DNA of 64,000 nt from Hymenobacter cellulosilyticus (lineage in GTDB: Bacteria; Bacteroidota; Bacteroidia; Cytophagales; Hymenobacteraceae): positions 62,001 to 126,000 of the forward strand of contig NZ_CP095047.1 of NCBI RefSeq assembly GCF_022919215.1, written 5' to 3'. The notes beneath the pieces were generated by a model. That model did not search any database. It was not told the origin of the DNA and saw nothing but the letters and a program-made list of their open reading frames with translations. The translations under genes were made by a program, and so were the position numbers. This document shows positions 11,959 to 19,950 of this stretch, one piece after another (the stretch's first letter is position 1; each line of letters begins with the position of its first letter).

Positions 11959-12507
11959 ATGAAAGTTCTGTTCGTAGCGCTCCTTTGTAGCCTCAGCCTT
12001 TCCTCACTTCGTTGTGAGCAATCTGTTTCAAGACCACCACTTCGGGACCCAACATGGATAAAGATTCCCTTGCGTAGTGGCTGGACATGCGCTGTACCGC
12101 AAGGCTTTACAAATACACCTACTCGGGGAGTTGATTCAGCCCCTGGCATTCTTCAATCAAAACAGCATAAGATTCATCTTGATTATGATAGTGGGGGTGA
12201 TTCGGGACTGCAAGACTCCGCTCTCTGCACGCTTACGCATAGAACAGAACGAGCAAAGAAGGATATTCAATCCGATTTCTACACGACGTATTACAAAGTG
12301 TCTTCAACCCATACCGCGCAGGTAGACACGATAAACAATGAGATTGCCATACTTGTAAAACCACTACAGAGTGGAACAGGTACTGTGAATCTTAGTATTT
12401 CATCTTGCACTACAGGCAGGTGGCTAAGTATCACAGGGGAGCAGTTAACTCCCACACAAGAAAAATTGGTTTTAGAGATATTCCAGACCATGAAACTTGA
12501 CCAGTAG
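11959..12507 (+). CDS. Small exported protein of unknown function
   Basis: About 182 residues from MKVLFVALLCSLSLSS, which is a short lysine-led hydrophobic signal sequence; an in-frame ATG nine codons earlier is less likely. A Cys follows at LRCEQ but the lipobox is not canonical, so it may be a lipoprotein or a periplasmic protein. The mature part has the phrase GWTCAVPQGFTN and an end reading LTPTQEKLVLEIFQTMKL, reminiscent of small Bacteroidota proteins with a PsbP/DUF1795-like fold, but I cannot assign a family. It stands alone at the left edge of the AT-rich island. Confidence 0.6.
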   Translation: MKVLFVALLCSLSLSSLRCEQSVSRPPLRDPTWIKIPLRSGWTCAVPQGFTNTPTRGVDSAPGILQSKQHKIHLDYDSGGDSGLQDSALCTLTHRTERAKKDIQSDFYTTYYKVSSTHTAQVDTINNEIAILVKPLQSGTGTVNLSISSCTTGRWLSITGEQLTPTQEKLVLEIFQTMKLDQ

Positions 12508-12687
12508 TCAGGCTTCACCTAGCGTGCTATCGTTTTCGTGATAAAGTATCGCAAGGGGTTGAGTTCCCCGCCGGCCCATAGAAGTACTTGCTCTCCTGAT
12601 GGTTGGCTTTGCCCCTTTTATCCCGTCCTCTGTTGGGTTGACAAGGCTTGATAAGCCGGAGCTTATTAGTGCCAAAGAGGCGTCTCC

Positions 12688-12717
12688 GTGTCCAAGAACC
12701 GGATGGTTTCTGGACAC
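12688..12717. repeat. Imperfect 13-bp inverted repeat
   Basis: GTGTCCAAGAACC and GGTTTCTGGACAC flank a 4-base centre with two mismatches. The GTGTCCA core recurs as TTGGACACC at about 12781-12789. It is a candidate recombination or regulatory site at the left boundary of the AT-rich island. Confidence 0.3.
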
Positions 12718-12735
12718 TCTCGCCACCCGCCCCAG

Positions 12736-12772
12736 CGGCCCCGAAAACGCGGTTTTTCGGGGCCGTTTTTTC
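12736..12772 (+). terminator. Strong intrinsic terminator
   Basis: Stem CGGCCCCGAAAA with TTTTTCGGGGCCG and a following run of T: a textbook rho-independent terminator. It is probably the end of the transcript of the small exported protein. Confidence 0.75.
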
Positions 12773-13059
12773 TGCCACTTTTTGGACACCTGAACGGAGA
12801 GTATAAGAATAGCCCGTGGGGGCAGCCAATAGAAAGGATTTCCAGCTCTCTTATGAGTAAAAGACTAATTTTACTCAACTAACTCTCATCATTAGACTTA
12901 ATAAAGGAGATGGGATGTGTCTGAATACGGCCTCCTCCTACTTTATAGTGTTGTACTGGACATTACTTAAAGGCCTTACAGCACCACTCTGGATACCACT
13001 ATTTAGCCATTTAAACAAAGATGGCTTAACAAGTGGATACGAAGTAAACCACAGCATAT
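12773..13059. other. Start of the AT-rich island, no gene seen
   Basis: Base composition falls sharply through this stretch, marking the left side of the acquired island. It contains short open frames without convincing starts. It should hold the promoter of the gene at 13060, but I cannot place a clear one. Confidence 0.4.
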
Positions 13060-14001
13060 ATGCGTCTTACTCCAAAACAGCGGGCATCTGTACTGAATAA
13101 CGTCAAGGCGATAGACCAAGCTTGCTTCGATGAAAAGCATATCAAGGACTTGCTTATTGATTTGAGGGAGTTTGTTGGACCAAAATCTATTATTAGAGAG
13201 CTAGGTCACTTTATTGCGCACTATCAACGTGATTCTGGTAAGTATCATGCTGAGCTAAGTCTGCGTGTGGCAAGTAAGAAATTTCTCTCTCCAAAAGGGC
13301 AGAAGCGGGTTATTGATTATGACATTGATTTCACAACCCTGCCAAAAGATTTATATGATATAATATTTAATCATGGTTTAAACCAAGTTAATAAACTAGC
13401 TCCTCATATACTCCAGCCTTTCAATAAAAAGATAATTAACACCATGCTCATTGATAAATATACTAAAAACAAAGATTATTATGTGATAAATGATGTTAGA
13501 TATGTAACTGCTTTTAGGGAAATTGCAAAAAAGTGCCTCTCCTTATTTGTGAATAAACCTGTTTTTTCTTACAAGCAAATGATTCATAGTATGGATAATG
13601 AAATTAAGCAGTTTTACAGTGAGTATATGGCCGGTGTTAAATATTCTAGTTCAATAAAGAAAAATGCTAATGATGTTTTGTTGTGTATTATGAGCTTGCT
13701 GCAGGATGCGCACTTTAATTTGTTTGACGGTTCTACAGCAAAGTTTCAACTAATTGCTGTTGGTACTATAGTAAAGGTCTTAGCAGAGAATGTTTTGATA
13801 AAAGACCCTACGATGGCTATTTCTGGAGCTGTTCAAATTGGTGATAGTGAGTTTGAGAATATGTCAATCTTTATAGATTCTGACATAAATCCAGCAAAAA
13901 TTCATCCTGATAATTACAAACAACTTGATTATTCAATGCCTTTTAGGGCTGTTTATACTAAACGTGATGACAACGGTTCGTTAAGGCTATTTCCTTATTA
14001 A
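13060..14001 (+). CDS. Unknown 313-residue protein of the AT-rich island
   Basis: Lys/Asn/Ile-rich, with AT-rich codon use unlike the flanking genes. There is no signal peptide or membrane helix. The N-terminal third is helical and contains IRELGHFIAHYQRDSGKYHAELSL; the C-terminal third has several hydrophobic strands (KFQLIAVGTIVKVLAENVLI, then DPTMAISGAVQIGDSEF). I recognise no family. Its stop is 15 bases before a serine recombinase, and the HD-HSP90 ATPase follows on the same strand, so all three may be one transcript. A partner or sensor in a defence cassette is possible, but that is inference from context only. Confidence 0.8.
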   Translation: MRLTPKQRASVLNNVKAIDQACFDEKHIKDLLIDLREFVGPKSIIRELGHFIAHYQRDSGKYHAELSLRVASKKFLSPKGQKRVIDYDIDFTTLPKDLYDIIFNHGLNQVNKLAPHILQPFNKKIINTMLIDKYTKNKDYYVINDVRYVTAFREIAKKCLSLFVNKPVFSYKQMIHSMDNEIKQFYSEYMAGVKYSSSIKKNANDVLLCIMSLLQDAHFNLFDGSTAKFQLIAVGTIVKVLAENVLIKDPTMAISGAVQIGDSEFENMSIFIDSDINPAKIHPDNYKQLDYSMPFRAVYTKRDDNGSLRLFPY

Positions 14002-14015
14002 TTCATTTATAGTCT

Positions 14016-14615
14016 ATGAAAGCAGCCATCTACGCCCGCGTGAGTACCCGCGACAAAGGCCAAGACAACGAAAACCAGCTACGTGAGCTGCGTGCCTTCG
14101 CGGATCGAAAGGGCTACTCGATATATAAGGAGTATACCGACCAGGAATCTGGCGGCAAAGCTGATCGACCCGAGTTCAAGCAGCTCTTCCTGGATGCTCA
14201 CCAGCGCCGCTTCGACGTGGTTATCTTCTGGGCTCTGGACCGTTTCAGTCGAGAAGGAGTAGTGGAAACATTGAACCACCTGCAGAAGCTCTCGGCCGCT
14301 GGTGTTCAATTTCTATCTTTCACCGAGCAGTACTTGGACAGCACAGGCGTTTTCAAAGATGCCATCATCGGTATTCTTGCTACAGTGGCCAAGCAGGAGC
14401 GTGTACGGCAAGGGGAGCGAAGTAAAGCAGGTCAGCATCGAGCCCGTGAGAAAGGCAAGCTTATCGGACGTCCTACAGTAGATATTGAGAAGGTTGTGGA
14501 CGTTAAGCGTTTGAAGGCAACCGGTATGTCAGATCGAGCCGTTAGTCGAGAGTTATGTTTGTCTCCTAGTACAGTAGCTAAATACCTTGCCTTGACTCCT
14601 TCAAGCAATCAATAG
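14016..14615 (+). CDS. Serine recombinase, resolvase/invertase type
   Basis: 199 residues. The N-terminal catalytic domain begins AAIYARVSTRDKGQDNENQL, with the nucleophile Ser in RVST near residue 10, followed by DVVIFWALDRFSRE and the long E helix. The C-terminus is a small helix-turn-helix (MSDRAVSRELCLSPSTVAKYL). This is the Hin/TnpR layout for site-specific recombination. Its GC content is higher than that of its two AT-rich neighbours, so it may have arrived separately or be the mobility gene of the cassette. It sits between the unknown protein and the HD-HSP90 gene, with gaps of 14 and 36 bases. Confidence 0.93.
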   Translation: MKAAIYARVSTRDKGQDNENQLRELRAFADRKGYSIYKEYTDQESGGKADRPEFKQLFLDAHQRRFDVVIFWALDRFSREGVVETLNHLQKLSAAGVQFLSFTEQYLDSTGVFKDAIIGILATVAKQERVRQGERSKAGQHRAREKGKLIGRPTVDIEKVVDVKRLKATGMSDRAVSRELCLSPSTVAKYLALTPSSNQ

Positions 14616-14651
14616 TAACGAACGTTTTCTTCCAAAATCACATCTGTAGAC

Positions 14652-17561
14652 ATGGTCAAGTACCTCGAAGAGCTTCTTCACGAAAAAACCAAGGATAGCC
14701 AAAGCTCAATACTTTTTGCCCAATGGAGCTACGATAAAAAAATCATTCCTACTGCTTTGCAAGCAGTGGCAAACCTGTTTCCACATTATAGTCTACATGA
14801 TGAGTCGCATTCAGTAACTATTATCAACAATATAGTCCGAATACTAGGGAAAGAAAACTTAACGAAGCTTTCCTCCATCGATATATGGCTTATTTTAGAA
14901 GCAGCCTATTGGCATGATTTGGGGATGGTTGTCTCAGGTGAGAAACTAGTTGAAACTATGAGTTCTAAAGAATTTATTCAATTTATGACAGAATTGATAA
15001 ATGATAAAAAGAATTCATTACATGATTTTGCTGTAAAGTTTGAAGTAGTGGATGGGAAAATCAAGGTTAAAAACACAGTGTATAATCTTGAGCTAAATGA
15101 TAGTATTAAGTTTATTCTTGCAGAATTTTTTAGACGAAAGCATGCTGAAAGGTCCAGTGAGATAGTTTCAAATCCAATTGCTGAATTGCCAATTGTGTCT
15201 CCTAGAGGAGTGATTCCTGAACGAATAATTAGGATCTTGGGAGACATATGCTCAAGTCATACGAAAGATTTTAGTCAGGTAATGTCTTTGTCTTTCAATG
15301 AAGTTGGAATTGATATTGAAAATGCTCATCCTAGATTCGTGGCTTGTTTGCTAAGGATTGGTGATCTGCTAGATTTAGATAATAATAGATTTTCTGAAGT
15401 TATGCTACGGACTTTAACTAAAGTTCCGATTGATACTTTGAACCACAAGGCAAAACATCTTGCTATAACTTCATTTCGCGTTGATAGAGAAAAGATTGAA
15501 ATAACTGCTAATTGCGAAGATTACGATATTGCCAATATAACTCAGCATTGGCTTAATTATCTTAATTCTGAAATCAGCTCTCAAATGATAAATTGGAACG
15601 ATATTGTTCCAGATAAAAGTTTTGGATATTTGCCTACGATAGGGGCATTGAAAGTTAATCTTTTGAACTATGATTTAATAGATGGAAAAAACAAACCTAA
15701 ATTTTCAGTTGATACTGACAAGGCATTAGATTTGCTTAGAGGTGCAGGAATTTATGACGGCGCTTATCAGTCTATTAGAGAAGTGCTTCAAAACTCCGTG
15801 GATTCCTCTTTAATAAGAGTGTGGCTAGAGCATAAAGGAAAAGCCGACTTTAGTTCTCCACTTAGTGCAAGCTTTAAGGCTATTGTTTTAAATTATCCTA
15901 TAGTAGTAACTATTGAAAAGCTGGGTATTGAAAATGGATACACAAGTTGGAAGATTGATATTGAAGATAAGGGAATAGGTATATCGAAAAATGATTTGAA
16001 ATTCCTGATGAATACGGGGAGTTCTTCTAAGAATTATGCAAAAATAAATATCGTGAATGAAATGCCTGTTTGGATGAAACCATCGGGGACATTTGGTATC
16101 GGTTTTCAAAGCATATTCATGATTACCGATCAAGTTGTTATTTCGACAAAAAGTTATTTTGATGAAAATCGACAGGTAATAGAGCTGAACAGCCCAAGCT
16201 CGAAGAAGGATGGTGATGTCCTTATTAAAAAGGAAAGCACTTCTCATTTTGACAAGCCAGGTGCAAAAATTTCCATCGTGCATAAGACGAAGGCAATACC
16301 AAGTAGATATAGTGTAAAGTTTGATCATCGTCATGCCAGTAGTATAGCTGAAAATTTCGATCCTTTCGTACATGAGTCACTAGATATTGAGATAGGGAAG
16401 ATAATCGACGAGGTAATTTCGTTTTCTGATAAAGCTTATCTCCCAGTGCAATTAATTGTAGAAGGTGACCGGTTAGACGATATTAAGGAAGTTAATAGCT
16501 TTGAATTCTACGATAGTTCAACAAATACAGAGATTAGTGTTTTTAATAATAATGCACGCAGATACCACAGTTTGATTTCCTATTACAAGGGGCAAGTGTT
16601 TGAAAATGGTATTAATGATTTATTGTTCTTGAGGTTTGAGATAAACATCCATAAGGATAATGCATACGATGTTTTAACGCTTAATAGAAATAAAATTAAA
16701 GATGAATATTACCCAATTCTTAAAAAAGATCTTTTAAGTTCTTCGTTTAAACTTATTACTACAATCTATAATGACATTGAAGATAATAATAGTAAAATAG
16801 ATGCGAGTATGTATTTGCATTTTTATGCAAATGACAAAATGAAGAAAAAGTACGACCTGTCAAAATATGATGATTGGAGGAATTATAAAGTTGAAGTTGA
16901 TGGTGAAGTGATGTTGTATGGTGATTTATTTGATTCAATCAAGGTGTTAAAAATTGTTACAGGTATGAATAAGGATCCAGAAAAAGAGTTCTTTGCATTG
17001 TCCGATCACGAGTTGACAATACATATTGTTGGTGATTCATATGCGAATAGTTTATACACACATTTTTTTGTAAATCAGGTTTCAAAAGCATTTCAAGAAA
17101 TAAATACTAGTATAACTGAGGATGGCAGGCGTATGCTGGTCTTATATCGAGATCACGCTAATAGAGAATTAATGAATCTGGATGGTGTTAAGAGAGTAAT
17201 TCGTAGACGAGAGATCTATGGTTCACGAACAACTGTTCCTTGTCCTAGCGATTTTTTTGAACTCCGTTTAAAGGAAAAATCTCATATTCCTTATTTGGGG
17301 CACTATAGAATTGATCATAATGCTCTGCAACTCGCAACTTACCCTGAAATGGTTTTTCCATATGTGCTTGAAAGAAAGGGGAAGTATAAGTACCAGTATG
17401 TTAAATCTATTAATGAGAAGCTGTATAATTGGATTTATGAAAACAGGTTTGATAAAAGCACTTCCAAAGAACAAATAATTAATGCATATGATAGATTTTG
17501 TAGTCAAATAGATATTGATGAAATCAATCGTCAAATAAGGAAGACTGATGGTGAAGAATAA
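14652..17561 (+). CDS. HD domain fused to HSP90-like (GHKL) ATPase
   Basis: 969 residues, intact and AT-rich. Residues about 40-250 form an HD phosphohydrolase-like domain: histidines in SLHDESHS (about 49 and 53), the HD pair in AAYWHDLGM (88-89), RRKHAERS (164), SSHTKDF (203) and RIGDLLDLD (about 235-242). Residues about 355-560 are a GHKL/HSP90-type ATP-binding domain: N-box REVLQNSVDSS (about 376-386), G1 box IEDKGIGIS (437-445) and G2 box GTFGIGFQS (479-487). The remaining 400 residues resemble the HSP90 middle region in length, with no recognised C-terminal module. HD plus HSP90-like fusions occur in prokaryotic conflict gene sets, so a nucleotide-processing immune effector is a fair guess, but the activity is unproven. 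Confidence 0.85.
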   Translation: MVKYLEELLHEKTKDSQSSILFAQWSYDKKIIPTALQAVANLFPHYSLHDESHSVTIINNIVRILGKENLTKLSSIDIWLILEAAYWHDLGMVVSGEKLVETMSSKEFIQFMTELINDKKNSLHDFAVKFEVVDGKIKVKNTVYNLELNDSIKFILAEFFRRKHAERSSEIVSNPIAELPIVSPRGVIPERIIRILGDICSSHTKDFSQVMSLSFNEVGIDIENAHPRFVACLLRIGDLLDLDNNRFSEVMLRTLTKVPIDTLNHKAKHLAITSFRVDREKIEITANCEDYDIANITQHWLNYLNSEISSQMINWNDIVPDKSFGYLPTIGALKVNLLNYDLIDGKNKPKFSVDTDKALDLLRGAGIYDGAYQSIREVLQNSVDSSLIRVWLEHKGKADFSSPLSASFKAIVLNYPIVVTIEKLGIENGYTSWKIDIEDKGIGISKNDLKFLMNTGSSSKNYAKINIVNEMPVWMKPSGTFGIGFQSIFMITDQVVISTKSYFDENRQVIELNSPSSKKDGDVLIKKESTSHFDKPGAKISIVHKTKAIPSRYSVKFDHRHASSIAENFDPFVHESLDIEIGKIIDEVISFSDKAYLPVQLIVEGDRLDDIKEVNSFEFYDSSTNTEISVFNNNARRYHSLISYYKGQVFENGINDLLFLRFEINIHKDNAYDVLTLNRNKIKDEYYPILKKDLLSSSFKLITTIYNDIEDNNSKIDASMYLHFYANDKMKKKYDLSKYDDWRNYKVEVDGEVMLYGDLFDSIKVLKIVTGMNKDPEKEFFALSDHELTIHIVGDSYANSLYTHFFVNQVSKAFQEINTSITEDGRRMLVLYRDHANRELMNLDGVKRVIRRREIYGSRTTVPCPSDFFELRLKEKSHIPYLGHYRIDHNALQLATYPEMVFPYVLERKGKYKYQYVKSINEKLYNWIYENRFDKSTSKEQIINAYDRFCSQIDIDEINRQIRKTDGEE

Positions 17562-17621
17562 AATGTTAATAAACCATTTTCGTCACGCCTTTATTAAAGA
17601 ATAGATTTTGTGTCAAAACTT

Positions 17622-17664
17622 CATAAAGAAGGCCCGCTACCAATCGTAGCGGGCCTTCTTTATG
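17622..17664. terminator. Bidirectional terminator between HD-HSP90 and integrase
   Basis: A perfect 19-bp stem (CATAAAGAAGGCCCGCTAC and complement) with loop CAATC. It lies between two convergent genes, with A/T runs on both outer sides, so it can end both transcripts. Confidence 0.85.
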
Positions 17665-17691
17665 AGAAATGGGGAAACGAGGAAAGTGGAA

Positions 17692-18998
17692 TCAGGCCAC
17701 TACGGCCATCGGCGCTTCGTTCTGCTCATCCAGCATCCGGATGGCGTCGCGCTTCATGTCGTTGTCCACGTGCACGTATTTCATGGTGGTTTCAATCTTC
17801 TCGTGGTCCATCAGCTTTTGGAGCACTTCGACTTTGCCCTTGCGTCGGATGAACTCGGTAGCGAAGGTTTCCCGCCCGATGTGGTGGTGCAGGTCTGTTT
17901 CGATATCGAGTTGGCGGGCAATAGCCTTAAGAGCGCGGTTTGAGTATTGGTTTGAGTATTGGTCCGAGTAATTGTAAAAGCCCTGCTGGCCTTCCTCGCG
18001 CTGGGCATCTTCCAGGTAGCTAATAGCCTCCTTAGTGAGCGGCAGCATCATATCCTGCAGCTTCTTGTCGTAGGTCTTCTGAATCTGGAAGGTGAGCTCG
18101 TGGCCTTCGAGCTTGGCGGCGCCCAGGTTCTTCAGGTCGCCCAATCGTAAGGAGCTACAGCAGCTAAAGAGGAACCGCTGTAGCACACGCCGGTGCACGC
18201 TACCGACCGGCAATTGGGTATAGTAGACCTTCAGCTTCATTAGCTCACCAGGCTTTAGGGGCTTCCAGGTGCCAGCCTCCGTCTTGTTGTCGAAGTCATC
18301 GTAGGCGGGCTCGAAGCGCATCCCGTCCTTTTTGGCCAGCGCTAGGTAGGCTTTCACATCTTTATGCCGCCCCAGCGGGTATTGACCGCCTTCACGGTCT
18401 TGAGCAGGTAGCCGTGGAAATCATCCACGAACTTGGCGTCAATGGTGTCGAAGGGGATGGCACTACGGAATGCCTTCAGGCAATTGAGCGTGCTAGTGTG
18501 ATTTTTCTTCGTGGTGGGGCCGATGTGGAGCCGGTGGCCCTTGCCCTTGCGGCTCCGCTCGTGAATCTTAGCTTCCATCCAGGTGATAAAATCGTTGCGG
18601 CTGCTATCGGTATCATAGCTGTAGTTGAACCGCTCGATGGTCAGGGCCTTCTTCGTCTGACCCGTCAGCAGCCGGTGCTCCACGAAAATATCGTTGGCCT
18701 TCGCCCGGGCCTGGCCGATGATCAGGTTGTAGTCGTCGGCCAACTTATCGAGCAGCTGCTGGGTGCCGCCAGCGGCGGCGTGGGCCCGCTGCAGCACCTC
18801 CTTATAGTTGGAAGGCTGCTTGCCCTTCGGCAGGCTGCTCAGGCACACGCCTAGCACCTCATCAAATAATTCCGGATACCAGGCAATGCCCAGGCCTTTG
18901 GCGATCATAGCCCGCCGAATAACGACTTGGAGACGCAACTGGCAGGTACCGTCTTTTCGGGCCGGCTGCCGCAACACAACTTTCGCTGAAAAATTCAT
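17692..18998 (-). CDS. Tyrosine integrase of Bacteroidota mobile elements (one frame break)
   Basis: About 435 residues after repair of a break at 18361-18363, where a three-T run needs one more base so that NTRWGGIK continues into DVKAYLALAKK. The start MNFSAKVVLRQPARKDG is typical of the arm-binding domain of Bacteroidota element integrases; longer in-frame starts exist. A core-binding SAM-like domain follows, then the catalytic domain: Arg in SLRLGDLKNL, His-x-x-Arg in HHIGRETFATEF, a second His in LMDHEKIETT and the nucleophile Tyr in MKYVHVD. All key residues are present, so it is probably active. It faces the HD-HSP90 gene and is likely the enzyme that inserted the island. Confidence 0.9.
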
Positions 18999-19030
18999 GG
19001 TATGCATTTGGTATGCGCGTAAATGCAAAA

Positions 19031-19080
19031 AGCCTGAAAACGGACCCCTCTAGCTTGCTAGAGGGGTCCGTTTTCAGGCT
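19031..19080. terminator. Perfect 24-bp inverted repeat upstream of the integrase
   Basis: Arms of 24 bases begin AGCCTGAAAACGGACCCCTC and are separated by only TT. It lies just before the integrase start and next to a tRNA-like motif. It may end a transcript coming from the right, or be part of the element end. Confidence 0.6.
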
Positions 19081-19099
19081 AATAGGCAGGGTTGCTACC

Positions 19100-19140
19100 T
19101 ACAAAGTACCCGGAGCCGGGGTCGAACCCCGACGAAGATA
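19100..19140 (-). other. Possible attachment-site remnant resembling a tRNA 3' end
   Basis: On the minus strand CGGGGTTCGACCCCG (19117-19131) looks like a tRNA T-arm followed by acceptor-like sequence. No D-arm or anticodon arm can be drawn upstream, and the T-stem does not pair in register with a 7-base loop. Since integrases often target tRNA 3' ends and one lies 100 bases away, this may be a partial tRNA left at an element end. Confidence 0.3.
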
Positions 19141-19396
19141 TATTGCCAAACTAAAATCTAAGATAATCACCTCACAGCAGAATAGAGTTTATACTGATCT
19201 GGTAGTCTCTTCCAAGACAGGACCCACGTGAGTTCCCTGATGGAAGAGACTGGGTTCAACAGCAACTGTAGCTCGCTTGAGAATAATTCTGTCCTGTATC
19301 ATTACATAAACGCACCTTTATGTAACTGTCGAGTAAACGTAAAAAAAGCCCTTACGCTACGTAGGGCTTTTAGAAGTACAAGAAGACAGCAGTGGG
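19141..19396. other. Intergenic gap right of the integrase
   Basis: Rather AT-rich sequence with no gene seen, apart from the terminator-like hairpin listed at 19344. Confidence 0.35.
19344..19371. terminator. Terminator-like hairpin
   Basis: AAAAGCCCT pairs with AGGGCTTTT around a 10-base centre that can extend the stem by ACG/CGT. It lies just downstream of the minus-strand 70-residue ORF and fits its transcription end. Confidence 0.6.
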
Positions 19397-19609
19397 TTAT
19401 CGAACAAAGAAGCCTTTGGCCTGCCAGGTTGCGACATTCTGGGTTCTCACGAAGCGGGTCTCAACATGGCCCCAGGCATCAATTTGATACATCACCGTCT
19501 TGCCGGCTTCGCGAGCCTGCAGGGCTTCTCGTTGTTCGACAGAGGATAACGGCTGGGTAAGCGGTTCAGCGGGTTTACGCACCCGGGGGCGTTTGGCAGA
19601 ATCAGACAT
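19397..19609 (-). CDS. Small unknown protein
   Basis: 70 residues. The N-terminus is basic and Pro-rich (SAKRPRVRKPAEPL), followed by a compact part with AGKTVMYQIDAWGHVETRF and ATWQAKGFF. There is no signal peptide. A terminator-like hairpin right after the stop supports a real transcript. No family recognised. Confidence 0.45.
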   Translation of the reverse strand: MSDSAKRPRVRKPAEPLTQPLSSVEQREALQAREAGKTVMYQIDAWGHVETRFVRTQNVATWQAKGFFVR

Positions 19610-19950
19610 GCCAGGACAACAGGACGTGCTGGGAAAGGTTCTGGCGCCGTCGGTGTAGGCATACTACCCCTTGCGTTACCGCCGACCAAAAATAGAGCGC
19701 TCTCTACCCGGGAGACGATGCCACCAATGATTCTCCATTCAAGGTCTGACTACTTCCACCAGCCAATGCTCCCCGACTAGCAGAAGGGTTACTTATATCA
19801 GCACTCCTTATTATATAGAGTGCACGGACTGAAGTTGCCGCAAAACGGCTGATATAACATTTAACAAATGCTCCTTCGTAGAATGCGAACAGGTTCGCGT
19901 TATGCCTATGAGTCGGGGGCGAAGCTGCGACTAACATTGCGCACAGCTAT
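19610..19950. other. Intergenic gap downstream of the AbiE pair
   Basis: 341 bases. A 77-codon open frame on the minus strand exists, but its composition and context do not support a gene. I see no strong hairpin. Confidence 0.35.

Noticed and set aside
19100..19175. Complete tRNA gene on the minus strand
   Set aside because: Only a T-arm-like element is present; no cloverleaf can be drawn.
19704..19937. 77-codon minus-strand frame after the AbiE pair
   Set aside because: Mixed composition, with no recognisable domain or start context.
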